The notes under the pieces: model-generated
What the model saw: only the letters and a program-made list of their open reading frames with translations
Databases searched by the model: none
Told to the model about the DNA's origin: nothing
Made by a program: the position numbers and the translations under genes
Shown here: positions 34,919 to 43,563 of the stretch, one piece after another
Numbering within the stretch: position 1 is the first letter of the stretch
How the letters are laid out: the number at the start of each line of letters is the position of its first letter
Source: an uncultured Clostridia bacterium
GTDB lineage: Bacteria > Bacillota > Clostridia > Oscillospirales > Ruminococcaceae
Assembly: GCA_947627005.1 (NCBI GenBank)
Contig: CANQUJ010000009.1
Location: 1-64,000 of the forward strand
DNA length: 64,000 bases
Reading direction: 5' to 3'

Positions 34919-34945
34919 AAAATGCGCCCTGATCGAGCGCATTTT
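34919..34945 (-). terminator. Terminator of the MFS transporter gene
   Basis: On the minus strand AAAATGCGC and GCGCATTTT form a 9-bp stem around a short loop. It lies 46 bp after the transporter stop. Confidence 0.75.
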
Positions 34946-34991
34946 GAAGAAAAAACAGTGAGGCTTTGCCCCAAACGACTTGAAAGGCGAA

Positions 34992-36287
34992 TTATTCCTC
35001 GACGTCGAAGTGTTCGAGCAGGGATTTTTTCTCCTCCGGTTTAGAGTCGCCGTGTTTGACGAAGCACATCGTGACGAAGGACAGCGCCGAGAACACGCAG
35101 GCGTAGGGGAAGAGGATACCGTAGCCGAGGTTCATCTTGTCGATCAAAAAGCCCGAGAATATCGGCGTGAATATCTGCGCGGCCATCGAAAAAGCGTAGT
35201 AGTAGCCGGTGTATTTTCCGACGTCCGAGCTTTTGCACATCTCTACCGCCATCGGGAAGGAATTTACGTTTATCCCGGCCCAGGCCACGCCGATTATCGC
35301 GAAAACGGCGTACATAAGCGCGCCGGTCGACGGCAGGAAGATTATCGCGAAATAGCAGGCGGTCATAACCGCAACGCAGAGCAGAATAGTCTTTTTTCTG
35401 CCGATTTTCGAGGAGAGTATCCCGAGCGGAACGAACGACGCGATGGCAGTTATCGTCGCGACGGTGAGATACATCGAAGACCCGCCCGCGCCGATTCCGT
35501 AGCGGTTCTCGAAATACCGCGAGAACGAGGTCGTGACCCCGTTGTAGGCGGTGAACCACAAAAATACCGAAAGAAGAATGAAAATAAGGCTTTTGAAGAC
35601 CGATTTATCTAACTTTTCGCCGCTTTTGACCGAGGCTTCGGGCTTTTCGAGTTCAAGCCCCGCCTCGCGGACGATCTTGTTTTCGTTCAGCGTGAAGACC
35701 ATTATCAGCACGCAGACTATCATAAACGCCGCGATGACCATAAATATCGGGATAAAGCTTTCATAGACCACCGTGCCGTCGTCTTGAAGAGTGCTTTTGA
35801 CCATAACCGTCATCGCGATTGTCGCGAAAATTCCGCCGATATAGCCCACAAGGTTGATTATAGCGTTGCCCTTAGAGCGAAGCTGCCTCGGGGTGACGTC
35901 CGGCATATAGGCGACGGCGGGCGAGCGGTATACGCTCATCGAGATAAGAAGAAGCATCAAGCAGGCGAAGAAGCCGGCGAAGCTTTTGTGTTCGGTCAGA
36001 ACCGCGAGAACCACCATCAGCGCGACGGAGGCGAAGGTCCCGAAAAGTATGTAGGGCGTTCTTCGGCCGAGGCGGGTGTTAGTCTTGTCCGAGATCGTGC
36101 CGAACAGCGGGAGCAGGAACACCGCCAGAATATTGTCTATCGACATAACCGCGCTGGTCCCGAAGGTAGACAGGCCGAAGTGGTTTTCCAGAATCACGGG
36201 AATGACCTGGTCGTAGAACTGCCAGAATGCGAGAATAGAAGCGAACGAAAGGCCGATTAGGACGGTTTGTTTTGTTTTAAGCTTCAC
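34992..36287 (-). CDS. Major facilitator superfamily transporter (sugar:cation symporter-like)
   Basis: The roughly 431-residue membrane protein has twelve hydrophobic segments and the MFS loop signature in both halves (GTISDKTNTRLGRRTPYILFG at 2-3 and LSSKIGRKKTI in the second half). The pattern NTRLGRRTPYI is typical of sucrose/glycoside-cation symporters of the GPH/SLC45 type; the substrate is inferred only to class level. The start at GTG 36287 follows AAAGGGGGC and avoids the promoter overlap of the longer frame. It has its own promoter and terminator. Confidence 0.82.
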   Translation of the reverse strand: MKLKTKQTVLIGLSFASILAFWQFYDQVIPVILENHFGLSTFGTSAVMSIDNILAVFLLPLFGTISDKTNTRLGRRTPYILFGTFASVALMVVLAVLTEHKSFAGFFACLMLLLISMSVYRSPAVAYMPDVTPRQLRSKGNAIINLVGYIGGIFATIAMTVMVKSTLQDDGTVVYESFIPIFMVIAAFMIVCVLIMVFTLNENKIVREAGLELEKPEASVKSGEKLDKSVFKSLIFILLSVFLWFTAYNGVTTSFSRYFENRYGIGAGGSSMYLTVATITAIASFVPLGILSSKIGRKKTILLCVAVMTACYFAIIFLPSTGALMYAVFAIIGVAWAGINVNSFPMAVEMCKSSDVGKYTGYYYAFSMAAQIFTPIFSGFLIDKMNLGYGILFPYACVFSALSFVTMCFVKHGDSKPEEKKSLLEHFDVEE

Positions 36288-36319
36288 AGCTTTAGCCCCC
36301 TTTGCAAAATGCTGAATAT

Positions 36320-36349
36320 ATTTTAACACACCCCGCGCGCAGTTGTCAA
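36320..36349 (-). promoter_or_regulatory. Promoter of the MFS transporter gene
   Basis: On the minus strand TTGACA (36344-36349) and TAAAAT (36320-36325) are 18 bp apart. The -10 overlaps the longer reading frame, which supports the later GTG start. Confidence 0.75.
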
Positions 36350-36359
36350 CTTTTTAGAA

Positions 36360-36412
36360 AACAGAAATCAGAAATCAGAGAGTCAGAAATCGGAAGTTAA
36401 AAGGAAAGAAAG
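36360..36412 (+). repeat. TCAGAAATCAGA repeat module (left flank of repeat copy B)
   Basis: CAGAAATC units with a GAGAGT interruption are followed by AAGTTAAAAGGAAAGAAAG. A reverse-oriented, diverged version (TCTGTTCTCTGCCAATCTG and repeats) lies at 36905-36940, on the other side of copy B. Confidence 0.75.
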
Positions 36413-36449
36413 TCTGAAACCGCACAAAGCTTCAAAAACAACTTCTGTT

Positions 36450-36840
36450 CTAAAAGTTTTCGATCCAACCTTTTTCAAAAGGTTGGCAGGGGTCAAGGGG
36501 GCGGAGCCCTTTGGTCGCAGCCCGCAGGCTGCGAAAACCCCAAAAACGAAGGCGCTCCGCAAGGGGAGCAATGCAAGCCGGTTTTGTAGCCAATCGGACT
36601 TCGCGGGCATATATGCCCGCCCTGCTCGTCCTCTTGGACAAAACCGGCGTGCATGCGCCAAAACAATTCGCAGAATTGTTTTGGCATTACTGCGAAAGTC
36701 GGGCAAAGGCGTAAGCCTTTGCAGAACGATGCTGACAAAAGTGCCCTATCCGTAGATGGATAGGGCATCGTTTGACGCCGCTGAAAGAGAGGGCGTCCCC
36801 TTATAATTCGCGGCTGCGACAGCAGTCGCGCACCTTAACA
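36450..36840 (+). repeat. Structured interspersed repeat, copy B
   Basis: The gene-free 36330-36968 interval holds this copy. Left end: TAAAAGTTTTCG and the stem CCAACCTTTT-TC-AAAAGGTTGG (36465-36486). Then come a GGGGGC...GCCC hairpin, TCGCAGCC-CGCA-GGCTGCGA (36515-36534) and the right-end hairpin of GCGGCTGC-GACA-GCAGTCGC (36810-36829). Between middle and right end is about 270 bp of copy-specific inverted repeats, including a GCCGGTTTTG/CAAAACCGGC pair, CGGGCATATATGCCCG, CCAAAACAATTC/GAATTGTTTTGG and GCCCTATCC/GGATAGGGC. No gene is supported here. Confidence 0.85.
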
Positions 36841-36939
36841 GCGCCAATCTTTGCAGAAAAAAGCGCTCTTGTTATCTTTTTTCAGACAAAGTATCAAAAA
36901 CAAATCTGTTCTCTGCCAATCTGCCAATCTGTCAATCTG

Positions 36940-36966
36940 AAAAAAAGCAGCCCTCGGGCTGCTTTT
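36940..36966 (-). terminator. Terminator of the heat-shock operon
   Basis: On the minus strand AAAAGCAGCC-CGAG-GGCTGC runs into TTTTTTT, directly after the dnaJ stop. Confidence 0.88.
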
Positions 36967-36968
36967 CT

Positions 36969-38126
36969 CTATTTGAACCAATCCGAAAACTTCTTCTTTT
37001 CGGGGCTGTTGCGGTCGTCGAGCGAGTCGTTGAACGCCCGCAGAAGGTCCTGCTGCTTCTTCGTAAGGTTCTTCGGGACGACTACCCTTATCGTCGCGTG
37101 GTGGTCGCCGCGGGTGTTGCGGTTAAGCTTGGGTATTCCCTGCCCGCGAAGGTGGAAGGTGTCGCCGTTCTGGGTACCGGCGGGGATCCTGTATTTGATG
37201 TTTCCGTCGATGGTCGGAATCGTTATCTCGTCGCCCAAAGCCGCCTGAAGATAGGATATCGGCACCTCGGTGTATACGTCGAACCCCTCGCGCTCAAAGA
37301 CTTCGTCCGGCCTAACGCTCACCCTTATGATGAGATCTCCGTTCGGGCCGCCGTTGATCCCGCAGTCGCCCTCGCCGGTGACTCTAAGGGTCTGCCCGTC
37401 GTCGATCCCGGCCGGGATCTTGACGTTTTTCGAGAACACTTTTCTGATCCGCCCTTGGCCCGAACAGGTCGGGCAGGGGGAATTTATAACCTTTCCGGTG
37501 CCGCCGCAGCGGTCGCAGGTCTTGGTGGTCTGAAAAACTCCGAGAGGGGTCCGCTGGGTGACTCTTACCGTGCCGCTCCCTCGGCAAGAGGGGCAGGTCT
37601 CGGCCGAGGTTCCCGCTCTCGCGCCGGTGCCCGAACAGTCGGGGCATCTTTCATATCGGTTGACTCTTACGTCCACGCCGGTGTCTTTACAGGCTTCAAG
37701 AAACGAGATCTGAACGCTTGTCTTAATGTCCTGCCCTCTGCGCGGGGCGTTCGGGTTAGATCTGCTCTGCCCGCCGAAGCCCCCGCCGAAGAAGCTCTCG
37801 AAAATGTCGCCGATGTCGCCGAAGTCGCCCGAAAACCCGCCGGAGGAAAACCCGCCGAAGCCGCCGCCCTGGCCCGCTCCGTACGAAGGGTCTATCCCGG
37901 CGAAGCCGAATTGGTCGTATTTCGCGCGCTTTTCTTTATCCGAAAGAACGTCGTAGGCTTCGTTTACCTCCTTCATCTTCTCCTCGGCTTCCTTGTCGTC
38001 GGGGTGAAGGTCGGGGTGGTATTTTTTTACCATCGCGCGGTAGGCTTTTTTAAGTTCGTCGTCGGAGACGCCCTTTTGAACGCCCAGAACCTCGTAATAA
38101 TCTCTTTTGTTGTCTGCCATATACAC
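36969..38126 (-). CDS. dnaJ: Chaperone protein DnaJ
   Basis: This Hsp40 co-chaperone stimulates DnaK ATPase and hands over substrates. The 385-residue product is a full type I DnaJ: J domain at about 1-70 with the HPD of KKYHPDLHPDD, a Gly/Phe-rich linker (GFGGFSSGGFSGDFGD), four zinc-finger repeats (CPDCSGTG, CPSCRGSG, CDRCGGTG, CPTCSGQG) and the C-terminal substrate-binding domains. It is the last gene of the operon, 89 bp after dnaK, with two hairpins in the gap. Confidence 0.98.
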   Translation of the reverse strand: MYMADNKRDYYEVLGVQKGVSDDELKKAYRAMVKKYHPDLHPDDKEAEEKMKEVNEAYDVLSDKEKRAKYDQFGFAGIDPSYGAGQGGGFGGFSSGGFSGDFGDIGDIFESFFGGGFGGQSRSNPNAPRRGQDIKTSVQISFLEACKDTGVDVRVNRYERCPDCSGTGARAGTSAETCPSCRGSGTVRVTQRTPLGVFQTTKTCDRCGGTGKVINSPCPTCSGQGRIRKVFSKNVKIPAGIDDGQTLRVTGEGDCGINGGPNGDLIIRVSVRPDEVFEREGFDVYTEVPISYLQAALGDEITIPTIDGNIKYRIPAGTQNGDTFHLRGQGIPKLNRNTRGDHHATIRVVVPKNLTKKQQDLLRAFNDSLDDRNSPEKKKFSDWFK

Positions 38127-38147
38127 TCTCCGTTAAGGTAGAAATCC

Positions 38148-38206
38148 GCCGCGCCTAAGCGCCCGCGGCGTTATTAGGGGACCCTTTTTTAGATAGGGCC
38201 CCCGTT
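38148..38206 (-). other. Two hairpins between dnaK and dnaJ
   Basis: GGGGCCCT...AGGGTCCCC (about 38176-38203) and GCCGCG...CGCGGC (about 38150-38173) are both stable stems in the 89-bp gap. Neither is followed by a U tract on the minus strand, so processing or mRNA stabilisation is more likely than termination. Confidence 0.5.
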
Positions 38207-38215
38207 TTTTGTCTA

Positions 38216-40036
38216 TCAGTTGTTAAAGCTCGTGTCGACGTAGTCGTCGTTCGGGTTTCCGCCTTGGGCGCCGCCCTGCGGGCCCTGCTGATTGTTCTGC
38301 GAAGCGGCCTGATAAACCTTAGTGGCGACCTGCCCGAAGGTATCTTCAAGCTCTTTCTGCTTCGATTTGATAAGCTCTATGTCGCTGCCTTTAAGGGCTT
38401 CTTCAAGCGCCGAGATCTTCGACTCTACGTCCGCCTTGTCGGAAGAATTTACCTTGTCGCCGAAGTCCGCGAGTGATTTCTTGCACTGGAAGACCATCTG
38501 GTCGGCCGAGTTGCGCGCGTCGACGTCCTCTCTCTTCTTCTTGTCCTCGGCCGCAAAGCGCTCGGCGTCTTTGACCGCCTTGTCGATGTCGTCTTTAGAC
38601 ATATTCGAGGAGGAGGTTATGGTGATGTTCTGCTCCTTGCCGGTGCCGAGGTCCTTCGCCGAAACGTGAACGATACCGTTGGTGTCGATATCAAAGCTTA
38701 CTTCTATCTGCGGAACTCCTCTCGGCGCGGGGGCGATGCCGTCAAGCTTAAACATTCCGAGCTGCTTGTTGTCCTTTGCGAATTCGCGCTCGCCCTGTAA
38801 AACAACTATGTCGACGGCCGGCTGATTGTCCGCCGCAGTCGAGAAGACCTGTTTGCGGTTGCAGGGGATAGTGGTGTTTCTCTCGATTATCTTGGTGCAA
38901 ACTCCGCCGAGGGTCTCGATTCCGAGCGAAAGCGGGGTAACGTCGTTCAAAACGAGGCTCGAATCAATGTCGCGGTTCATAATTCCGCCCTGAATCGCCG
39001 CGCCGAGGGCGACGCATTCGTCGGGGTTGATGCCCTTAAAAGGCTCTTTGCCGGTGATTTTTCTTACCGCGTCGACTACCGCCGGGATCCTCGAAGATCC
39101 GCCGACCATCAGAACCTTGTTTATCTGCGAGGTGGTAAGGCCGGAGTCCGAAAGCGCCTGGCGAACGGGGCCCATCGTCGCCTCGACGAGGTCTGCGGTG
39201 ATCTCGTTGAACTTCGCCTGGGTAAGGGTATAGTCAAGGTGCTTCGCGCCGGTGGCGTCGGCGGTTATGAAGGGCAGGTTGATGTTAGAAGAGGGGACGC
39301 TCGAAAGCTCGATCTTTGCCTTTTCTGCGGCCTCTTTAAGCCTCTGCATAGCCATTTTGTCGGTAGAAAGGTCGATACCCTCGGTCTTTTTGAACTCCGC
39401 GACCAAAAGGTCGATGATCCTCTGGTCGAAGTCGTCGCCGCCGAGGCGGTTGTTGCCCGCGGTCGCCAAAACTTCGGTAATGCTGTCGCCCATCTCGATA
39501 ATTGAAACGTCGAAGGTTCCGCCGCCGAGGTCGTAGACCATTATCTTCTGGTCTTCCTCTTTGTCGATTCCGTATGAAAGCGCTGCCGCCGTGGGCTCGT
39601 TGATGATTCTTCTTACGTTAAGGCCGGCGATCTGCCCGGCGTCCTTTGTCGCCTGCCTTTGCGAGTCGGTGAAGTAGGCGGGGACGGTTATGACCGCCTC
39701 GGTGACCTTTTCGCCGAGATATGCTTCCGCGTCGGTCTTAAGCTTTTGAAGTATCATCGCCGAAATTTCCTGCGGGGTATAGCTCTTTCCGCCCATTTGG
39801 GCCTTATAATCCGAACCCATATGGCGCTTTATCGAGATTACGGTGTTGTCGAAATTGACAACCGCCTGGCGCTTTGCGACCTGGCCGACAAGCCTGTCGC
39901 CGTTCTTTGAAACGCCTACAACCGAAGGGGTGGTTCTCGCTCCCTCGCTGTTGGGGATAACTACCGCTTCGCCGCCTTCCATAACGGCTACGCAAGAGTT
40001 GGTCGTACCTAAGTCGATACCTATGATTTTAGACAT
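38216..40036 (-). CDS. dnaK: Chaperone protein DnaK
   Basis: This Hsp70 ATPase is the core of the DnaK-DnaJ-GrpE folding machine. The 606-residue product has the actin-like ATPase domain ([19 protein letters not shown] at the start, [26 protein letters not shown]), the conserved linker and substrate-binding domain ([14 protein letters not shown]) and a Gln/Gly-rich tail ([18 protein letters not shown]). The ATPase lacks the loop of about 24 residues in Gram-negative DnaK, typical of Gram-positives. It lies 58 bp after grpE. Confidence 0.98.
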   Translation of the reverse strand: MSKIIGIDLGTTNSCVAVMEGGEAVVIPNSEGARTTPSVVGVSKNGDRLVGQVAKRQAVVNFDNTVISIKRHMGSDYKAQMGGKSYTPQEISAMILQKLKTDAEAYLGEKVTEAVITVPAYFTDSQRQATKDAGQIAGLNVRRIINEPTAAALSYGIDKEEDQKIMVYDLGGGTFDVSIIEMGDSITEVLATAGNNRLGGDDFDQRIIDLLVAEFKKTEGIDLSTDKMAMQRLKEAAEKAKIELSSVPSSNINLPFITADATGAKHLDYTLTQAKFNEITADLVEATMGPVRQALSDSGLTTSQINKVLMVGGSSRIPAVVDAVRKITGKEPFKGINPDECVALGAAIQGGIMNRDIDSSLVLNDVTPLSLGIETLGGVCTKIIERNTTIPCNRKQVFSTAADNQPAVDIVVLQGEREFAKDNKQLGMFKLDGIAPAPRGVPQIEVSFDIDTNGIVHVSAKDLGTGKEQNITITSSSNMSKDDIDKAVKDAERFAAEDKKKREDVDARNSADQMVFQCKKSLADFGDKVNSSDKADVESKISALEEALKGSDIELIKSKQKELEDTFGQVATKVYQAASQNNQQGPQGGAQGGNPNDDYVDTSFNN

Positions 40037-40094
40037 ATCAATTACTCCTTTATTTATGATTTAAGGTGAATTTTATTTAAGGGCAAAATGCCTT

Positions 40095-40667
40095 TTAAAC
40101 GTTTGCAACGCAGACCGTCGCCGGCCTGATTATCTTCTCGCCCAGCCGATATCCCTTTTGGTATACCTGCGCGACGGAGTTTTCTTTAAGGTTTTCGTCT
40201 TCGATCTGATTTACCGCGTTTTCTATCGACGGGTCGAAAGTCTCGCCGACTCGCGCAATCTCCTCAATCCCGAGCTTTTTAAAGGCGTTCGATAGCTGAT
40301 CGTATATCATCATGACCCCCGCCTTGTATTTCTCGTCCGAACATTCCGCACCGGCGGCGCGCTCAAAATTGTCCGCCAGAGGTAAAAACGCCGCGACTGC
40401 GCTTGCGGTGGCCTCGGGATAGATCTCCTGCCGCTCTTTGACGCTGCGCTTGCGATAATTGTCAAATTCCGCCAAAAGCCTTAAATATTTGTCTCTAAGC
40501 TCGGCGTTCTCGGCCTTAAGCTTTTCAAGCTCGGCGTTTTCGGCCTCCGGCTTTTCTTCCGTCGGCTTTTCCTCCGCCTTTTCGGGCTCTTTTTCGTCCT
40601 TCGGGTCTTTCGGCTCGGGCTGATCTTCCGCCTCGGGCTTGATGATCTCCTTCTCTTCTTCTGCCAT
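40095..40667 (-). CDS. grpE: Nucleotide exchange factor GrpE
   Basis: GrpE releases ADP from DnaK. The start at 40667 (MAEEEKEIIKPEAE) lies 1 bp after the hrcA stop with AAAGGA upstream; the longer frame to 40772 is inside hrcA. The 190-residue product has an acidic, Lys/Glu/Pro-rich N-terminus of about 45 residues, a long coiled coil (AELEKLKAENAELRDKYLRL), then LAEFDNYRKRSVKERQEI and the C-terminal beta domain (GETFDPSIENAV, VAQVYQKGYRLGEKIIRPA). Confidence 0.96.
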   Translation of the reverse strand: MAEEEKEIIKPEAEDQPEPKDPKDEKEPEKAEEKPTEEKPEAENAELEKLKAENAELRDKYLRLLAEFDNYRKRSVKERQEIYPEATASAVAAFLPLADNFERAAGAECSDEKYKAGVMMIYDQLSNAFKKLGIEEIARVGETFDPSIENAVNQIEDENLKENSVAQVYQKGYRLGEKIIRPATVCVANV

Positions 40668-40668
40668 A

Positions 40669-41724
40669 TTAAGTCCTTTCTTCGGTTTCTTCTCCCGATT
40701 CCGCTTCAAGCTCGTTCGGCTCGTCGTCGGTCGAAGAAAGCATCTCGGTGATTTTTTCCGCAAAATATTCAACGTACGGAATTACTTTTTTATAGTTTAT
40801 CCTCATCGGGCCGATAAGTCCGAGGTGCCCCGCGACCCGCCCGTTTTTGGCGAAGTTCGAGCTTATCATGCTCGAGTTGCCGATGATAAAGTCGTCGTCT
40901 TCTTCGGAAAACAGAACGTGTATGCCGCTGAAGCTGTCGTCTATAAGCTTATGAAGCTCGTTTCTGTGGTCGATGAAGGATATAACGTCGTTCTGGTCGA
41001 AGTCTTCGCACTGCAAAAGGTTTCCGACTCCGCTTATGTCGACGTCCCTCGCCGACATCTCTTTGGTCATATCGAATACCCCGCGAATAAGCGGCGAAAG
41101 GGTCAAAAGATATGTTCCCATAGCGGTCTCAAGCTTTTCGAGCATCTCGTCGCTGATGACGTCGAGCGGAACGCCCTCAAGATTTTCTTTGACGAAATCC
41201 GAGAAGTAGTCGAGCTGCTCGCGAGTAAGGTCGATCTCCACCCTGCAGGTCCGGTTCTTGATCTTTCCGTTCGAGGCGATAAGCAGCAAAACGTATAGCC
41301 GCTTGCCGGTCGGAATGACCTCTACTTTAGAAATCACCGAAAACTTCGGGCTTTCGCTTGAAACGAAGGTCGCGTATCTCGTAAGCTCGGCGAGGGCGTT
41401 CGAGGCGGATTTGACTATTCCCTCCTCGCTGTATTCGTCCTTCGGCATCATTTCGTCCAGCATATGCCGCTCTTCTTCAGAAAGGGGGTTGGTCTGCAAA
41501 AGGCGGTCCACATAAAGGCGGTAACCGTTATATGTCGGAACTCTTCCGGCCGAAGTGTGCGGCTGCTCAAGGTAGCCCTGCTTTTCAAGCTCGGCCATTT
41601 CGTTGCGAATGGTCGCGCTCGAGGTACCGACGTATTTCATAATCGCCTTCGAGCCCACCGGCTCGCCGGTAACGATGTATTCGTCGACTACCGCGGCCAA
41701 AATTCTAAGCTTTCTGTCGTCCAC
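40669..41724 (-). CDS. hrcA: Heat-inducible transcription repressor HrcA
   Basis: HrcA represses class I heat-shock genes by binding CIRCE. The 351-residue product has an N-terminal winged helix (MDDRKLRILAAVVDEYIVTG, then SSATIRNEMAELEKQGYLEQ and PHTSAGRVPTYNGYRLYV), followed by GAF-like and dimerisation regions with IGPMRINYKKVIPYVEYFAE near the end. It is the first gene of the operon and lies behind a perfect CIRCE element, so it represses itself together with grpE-dnaK-dnaJ. Confidence 0.97.
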   Translation of the reverse strand: MDDRKLRILAAVVDEYIVTGEPVGSKAIMKYVGTSSATIRNEMAELEKQGYLEQPHTSAGRVPTYNGYRLYVDRLLQTNPLSEEERHMLDEMMPKDEYSEEGIVKSASNALAELTRYATFVSSESPKFSVISKVEVIPTGKRLYVLLLIASNGKIKNRTCRVEIDLTREQLDYFSDFVKENLEGVPLDVISDEMLEKLETAMGTYLLTLSPLIRGVFDMTKEMSARDVDISGVGNLLQCEDFDQNDVISFIDHRNELHKLIDDSFSGIHVLFSEEDDDFIIGNSSMISSNFAKNGRVAGHLGLIGPMRINYKKVIPYVEYFAEKITEMLSSTDDEPNELEAESGEETEERT

Positions 41725-41781
41725 CCGATAAACCCTCCCTTTCTTAAAATAATCGGGATTGGCAATCCTATGCCGATTATG

Positions 41782-41808
41782 TTAGCACTCTGTATTTCGG
41801 AGTGCTAA
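41782..41808. promoter_or_regulatory. CIRCE operator
   Basis: TTAGCACTC, a 9-bp spacer and GAGTGCTAA form a perfect CIRCE inverted repeat. It overlaps the predicted transcription start of the hrcA operon, the normal place for HrcA repression. Confidence 0.98.
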
Positions 41809-41813
41809 TTTAT

Positions 41814-41841
41814 AGTATACCCCGTTTTTTCAAGATGTCAA
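41814..41841 (-). promoter_or_regulatory. Promoter of the hrcA-grpE-dnaK-dnaJ operon
   Basis: On the minus strand TTGACA (41836-41841) and TATACT (41814-41819) are 16 bp apart, directly before CIRCE. Confidence 0.87.
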
Positions 41842-41942
41842 TAGTTTTTTAAAACTTTTTAAAAAATATTTTCGCGCCCAAGTTCCGACAGTTTTTTCGC
41901 CCCGGCGCTGATACCCTTTCGATATGAAAGGGGGCCGAAAAA

Positions 41943-42251
41943 ATGTCGGTTTATATATCCGAAAAGCCGGAGGGAACGCTTATCGCGAAGATAACCGGCG
42001 AGATAGACCACCACGCCGCCCGCTGGCTTAGAATGGACATAGACACCGCGATAAACGACAGATCGCCAAAAAAGCTTCTGCTCGATTTTTCCGGGGTAAG
42101 CTTTATGGACAGCTCGGGAGTCGGGCTTGTTATGGGAAGATATAAAAATATGAAGGAGCGCGGCGGAAGCGTGGGGCTTATAAATATGCCGGATTACATT
42201 CAAAAGGTTATGGAGCTTGCGGGAATGGACAAGCTTTTGGGCGGGAAATGA
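41943..42251 (+). CDS. spoIIAA: Anti-sigma F factor antagonist SpoIIAA
   Basis: SpoIIAA is the STAS-domain protein that, when dephosphorylated, frees sigma F from SpoIIAB in the forespore. The 102-residue product has the family length and the phosphorylation-site motif LDFSGVSFMDSSGVGLVMGR with its DSSG serine. GAAAGGGGGCC is the ribosome binding site. It is the first of three co-directional genes (9 and 7 bp gaps). I could not find a convincing sigma-H or sigma-A promoter in the 100 bp before it. Confidence 0.96.
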   Translation: MSVYISEKPEGTLIAKITGEIDHHAARWLRMDIDTAINDRSPKKLLLDFSGVSFMDSSGVGLVMGRYKNMKERGGSVGLINMPDYIQKVMELAGMDKLLGGK

Positions 42252-42260
42252 GGTGAAAAG

Positions 42261-42695
42261 ATGAAAAAAACCAAAAACGAAATGAAGCTTATATTCCCGA
42301 GCCTTTCCGAAAACGAGAGGCTCGCGCGGATAGCCGTCGGGGGATTTATCAGCGCCGAAAACCCGACGGTCGCCGAGCTTAACGAGCTTAAAACGGCGGT
42401 AAGCGAGGCCGTGACAAACTGCATAGTCCACGCGTATCGGGACACAGTCGGGCTTATAGAGCTTACCGCGAGGCTTTCGGACGGCGGGGTATACATAAAA
42501 ATCAGAGACAAGGGCTGCGGAATAGAGGACGTTGAGCGCGCGATGGAGCCGCTTTATACGACTCTTGCCGACGAAGAGCGTTCCGGTCTCGGTTTTTCGG
42601 TCATGGAGAGCTTCACCGACAGCGTTTCGGTCAAAAGCCGATTGGGTATCGGCACAACAGTAGTTATGAAAAAGAAGCTCCGTTCGAGAATATGA
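42261..42695 (+). CDS. spoIIAB: Anti-sigma F factor SpoIIAB
   Basis: This GHKL-type serine kinase binds and inhibits sigma F and phosphorylates SpoIIAA. The 144-residue product shows the N box LKTAVSEAVTNCIVHAYRD, the G1 box IRDKGCGIEDVERAMEPLY and the G2-like ERSGLGFSVMESFTD. It sits between spoIIAA and sigF, as in all sporulating Firmicutes examined in the literature. Confidence 0.97.
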   Translation: MKKTKNEMKLIFPSLSENERLARIAVGGFISAENPTVAELNELKTAVSEAVTNCIVHAYRDTVGLIELTARLSDGGVYIKIRDKGCGIEDVERAMEPLYTTLADEERSGLGFSVMESFTDSVSVKSRLGIGTTVVMKKKLRSRI

Positions 42696-42702
42696 GGGGT
42701 TT

Positions 42703-43380
42703 ATGTATATCGCCAACGAAGCTTACGCCGAGGCCGCCGAAGCGACGGTCGAAGAAAATCTCGGGCTGGTCCGCCTTTGCGCGGGAAGGTTCAGAGGAAG
42801 GGGAATAGAATACGAGGAGCTTTACAGCGCGGGCTGTATGGGGCTTGTAAAGGCGGTCAGGGCCTTCGACCGCGACAGGGGAGTCAGATTTTCGACCTAC
42901 GCGGTGCCGGTCATTCTCGGCGAGATAAGGCGGCTTTTTCGCGACGGCGGGGCGGTAAAGGTCTCGCGAAGCCTTAAAGAGCGCGCGATGAAGATATCCA
43001 AAGAGGTGCAGTCGCTTGAAAACCGCCTCGGCCGCGAGGCGACGATAGCCGAAATCTGCGCCGCCACCGGCTTCAGCCAAGAAGAGGTCGCCGAGGCGCT
43101 CTGCGTTATGCAGCCGGTGGTAAGCCTTAGCCGAGAGACGGAGGACGGCGAACGCGAAACGGAGATCCCGGTCGAGGCGCCGGACGTCAAAATAACCGAC
43201 TCGATAGCGCTTTCGCAGGCGCTCGCCGAGCTTGACGCCCGAGACAAGCAGCTTATATATCTTCGCTTTTTCGCGAATCTGACCCAGCAGCAGACCGCCG
43301 ACCGGCTCGATATGACGCAGGTCCAGGTCTCGCGCAGGGAGAAGAAGATCCTGCTCTTTTTGCGGGAAAAAATGCAGTAA
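42703..43380 (+). CDS. sigF: RNA polymerase sigma-F factor (SpoIIAC)
   Basis: This is the early forespore sigma factor. The 225-residue product has region 2 (EYEELYSAGCMGLVKAVRAF and RGVRFSTYAVPVILGEIRR), region 3 (SRSLKERAMKISKEVQSLE) and region 4 with its helix-turn-helix (DARDKQLIYLRFFANLTQQQ and MTQVQVSRREKKIL). Its place directly after spoIIAB distinguishes it from sigma G. After its stop there is no obvious terminator; a 130-bp repeat module follows. Confidence 0.96.
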   Translation: MYIANEAYAEAAEATVEENLGLVRLCAGRFRGRGIEYEELYSAGCMGLVKAVRAFDRDRGVRFSTYAVPVILGEIRRLFRDGGAVKVSRSLKERAMKISKEVQSLENRLGREATIAEICAATGFSQEEVAEALCVMQPVVSLSRETEDGERETEIPVEAPDVKITDSIALSQALAELDARDKQLIYLRFFANLTQQQTADRLDMTQVQVSRREKKILLFLREKMQ

Positions 43381-43383
43381 GAA

Positions 43384-43513
43384 AGCAGAAATCAAATTAT
43401 CAGAAAGCAGAAATCAGATTATCAGAAATCAGATGTTTCTTTTCCGCACTTTCCGCACTTTCCGCACTTTTTATCCTTTTAACCTCCGACCTCTGACCTC
43501 TGTTTTCTGTCTT
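43384..43513. repeat. TCAGAAATCAGA repeat module in two orientations
   Basis: The left half (43384-43434) has CAGAAATCA units in plus orientation. The right half (about 43440-43512) reads, on the minus strand, as GGTCGGAGGTTAAAAGGATA plus AAAGTGCGG repeats, i.e. the same module inverted, with three CTTTCCGCA units in the centre. It fills the gap between sigF and the prmA promoter. Confidence 0.7.
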
Positions 43514-43514
43514 C

Positions 43515-43543
43515 TTGACAGCGGTTCCTGCCTATGCTAAAAT
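43515..43543 (+). promoter_or_regulatory. Promoter of prmA
   Basis: TTGACA (43515-43520) and TAAAAT (43538-43543) are 17 bp apart, followed by AAGGGGGATT before the ATG at 43564. Confidence 0.83.
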
Positions 43544-43563
43544 ATCGCAAAAGGGGGATTTTT

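Noticed and set aside
38176..38209. Plus-strand terminator-like hairpin with a U tract between dnaK and dnaJ
   Set aside because: No plus-strand gene exists there. On the transcribed strand there is no U tract, so it is not a terminator of the operon.
41859..42716. Long minus-strand frame across spoIIAA and spoIIAB, and a similar one across sigF (42664-43395)
   Set aside because: They lie antisense to unmistakable sporulation genes. The peptides are basic, low-complexity shadows and have no ribosome sites.
43384..43513. Possible CRISPR array because of the spaced TCAGAAATC repeats
   Set aside because: Units are only about 10 bp, spacing is irregular, no 25-40 bp direct repeats or cas genes are present.
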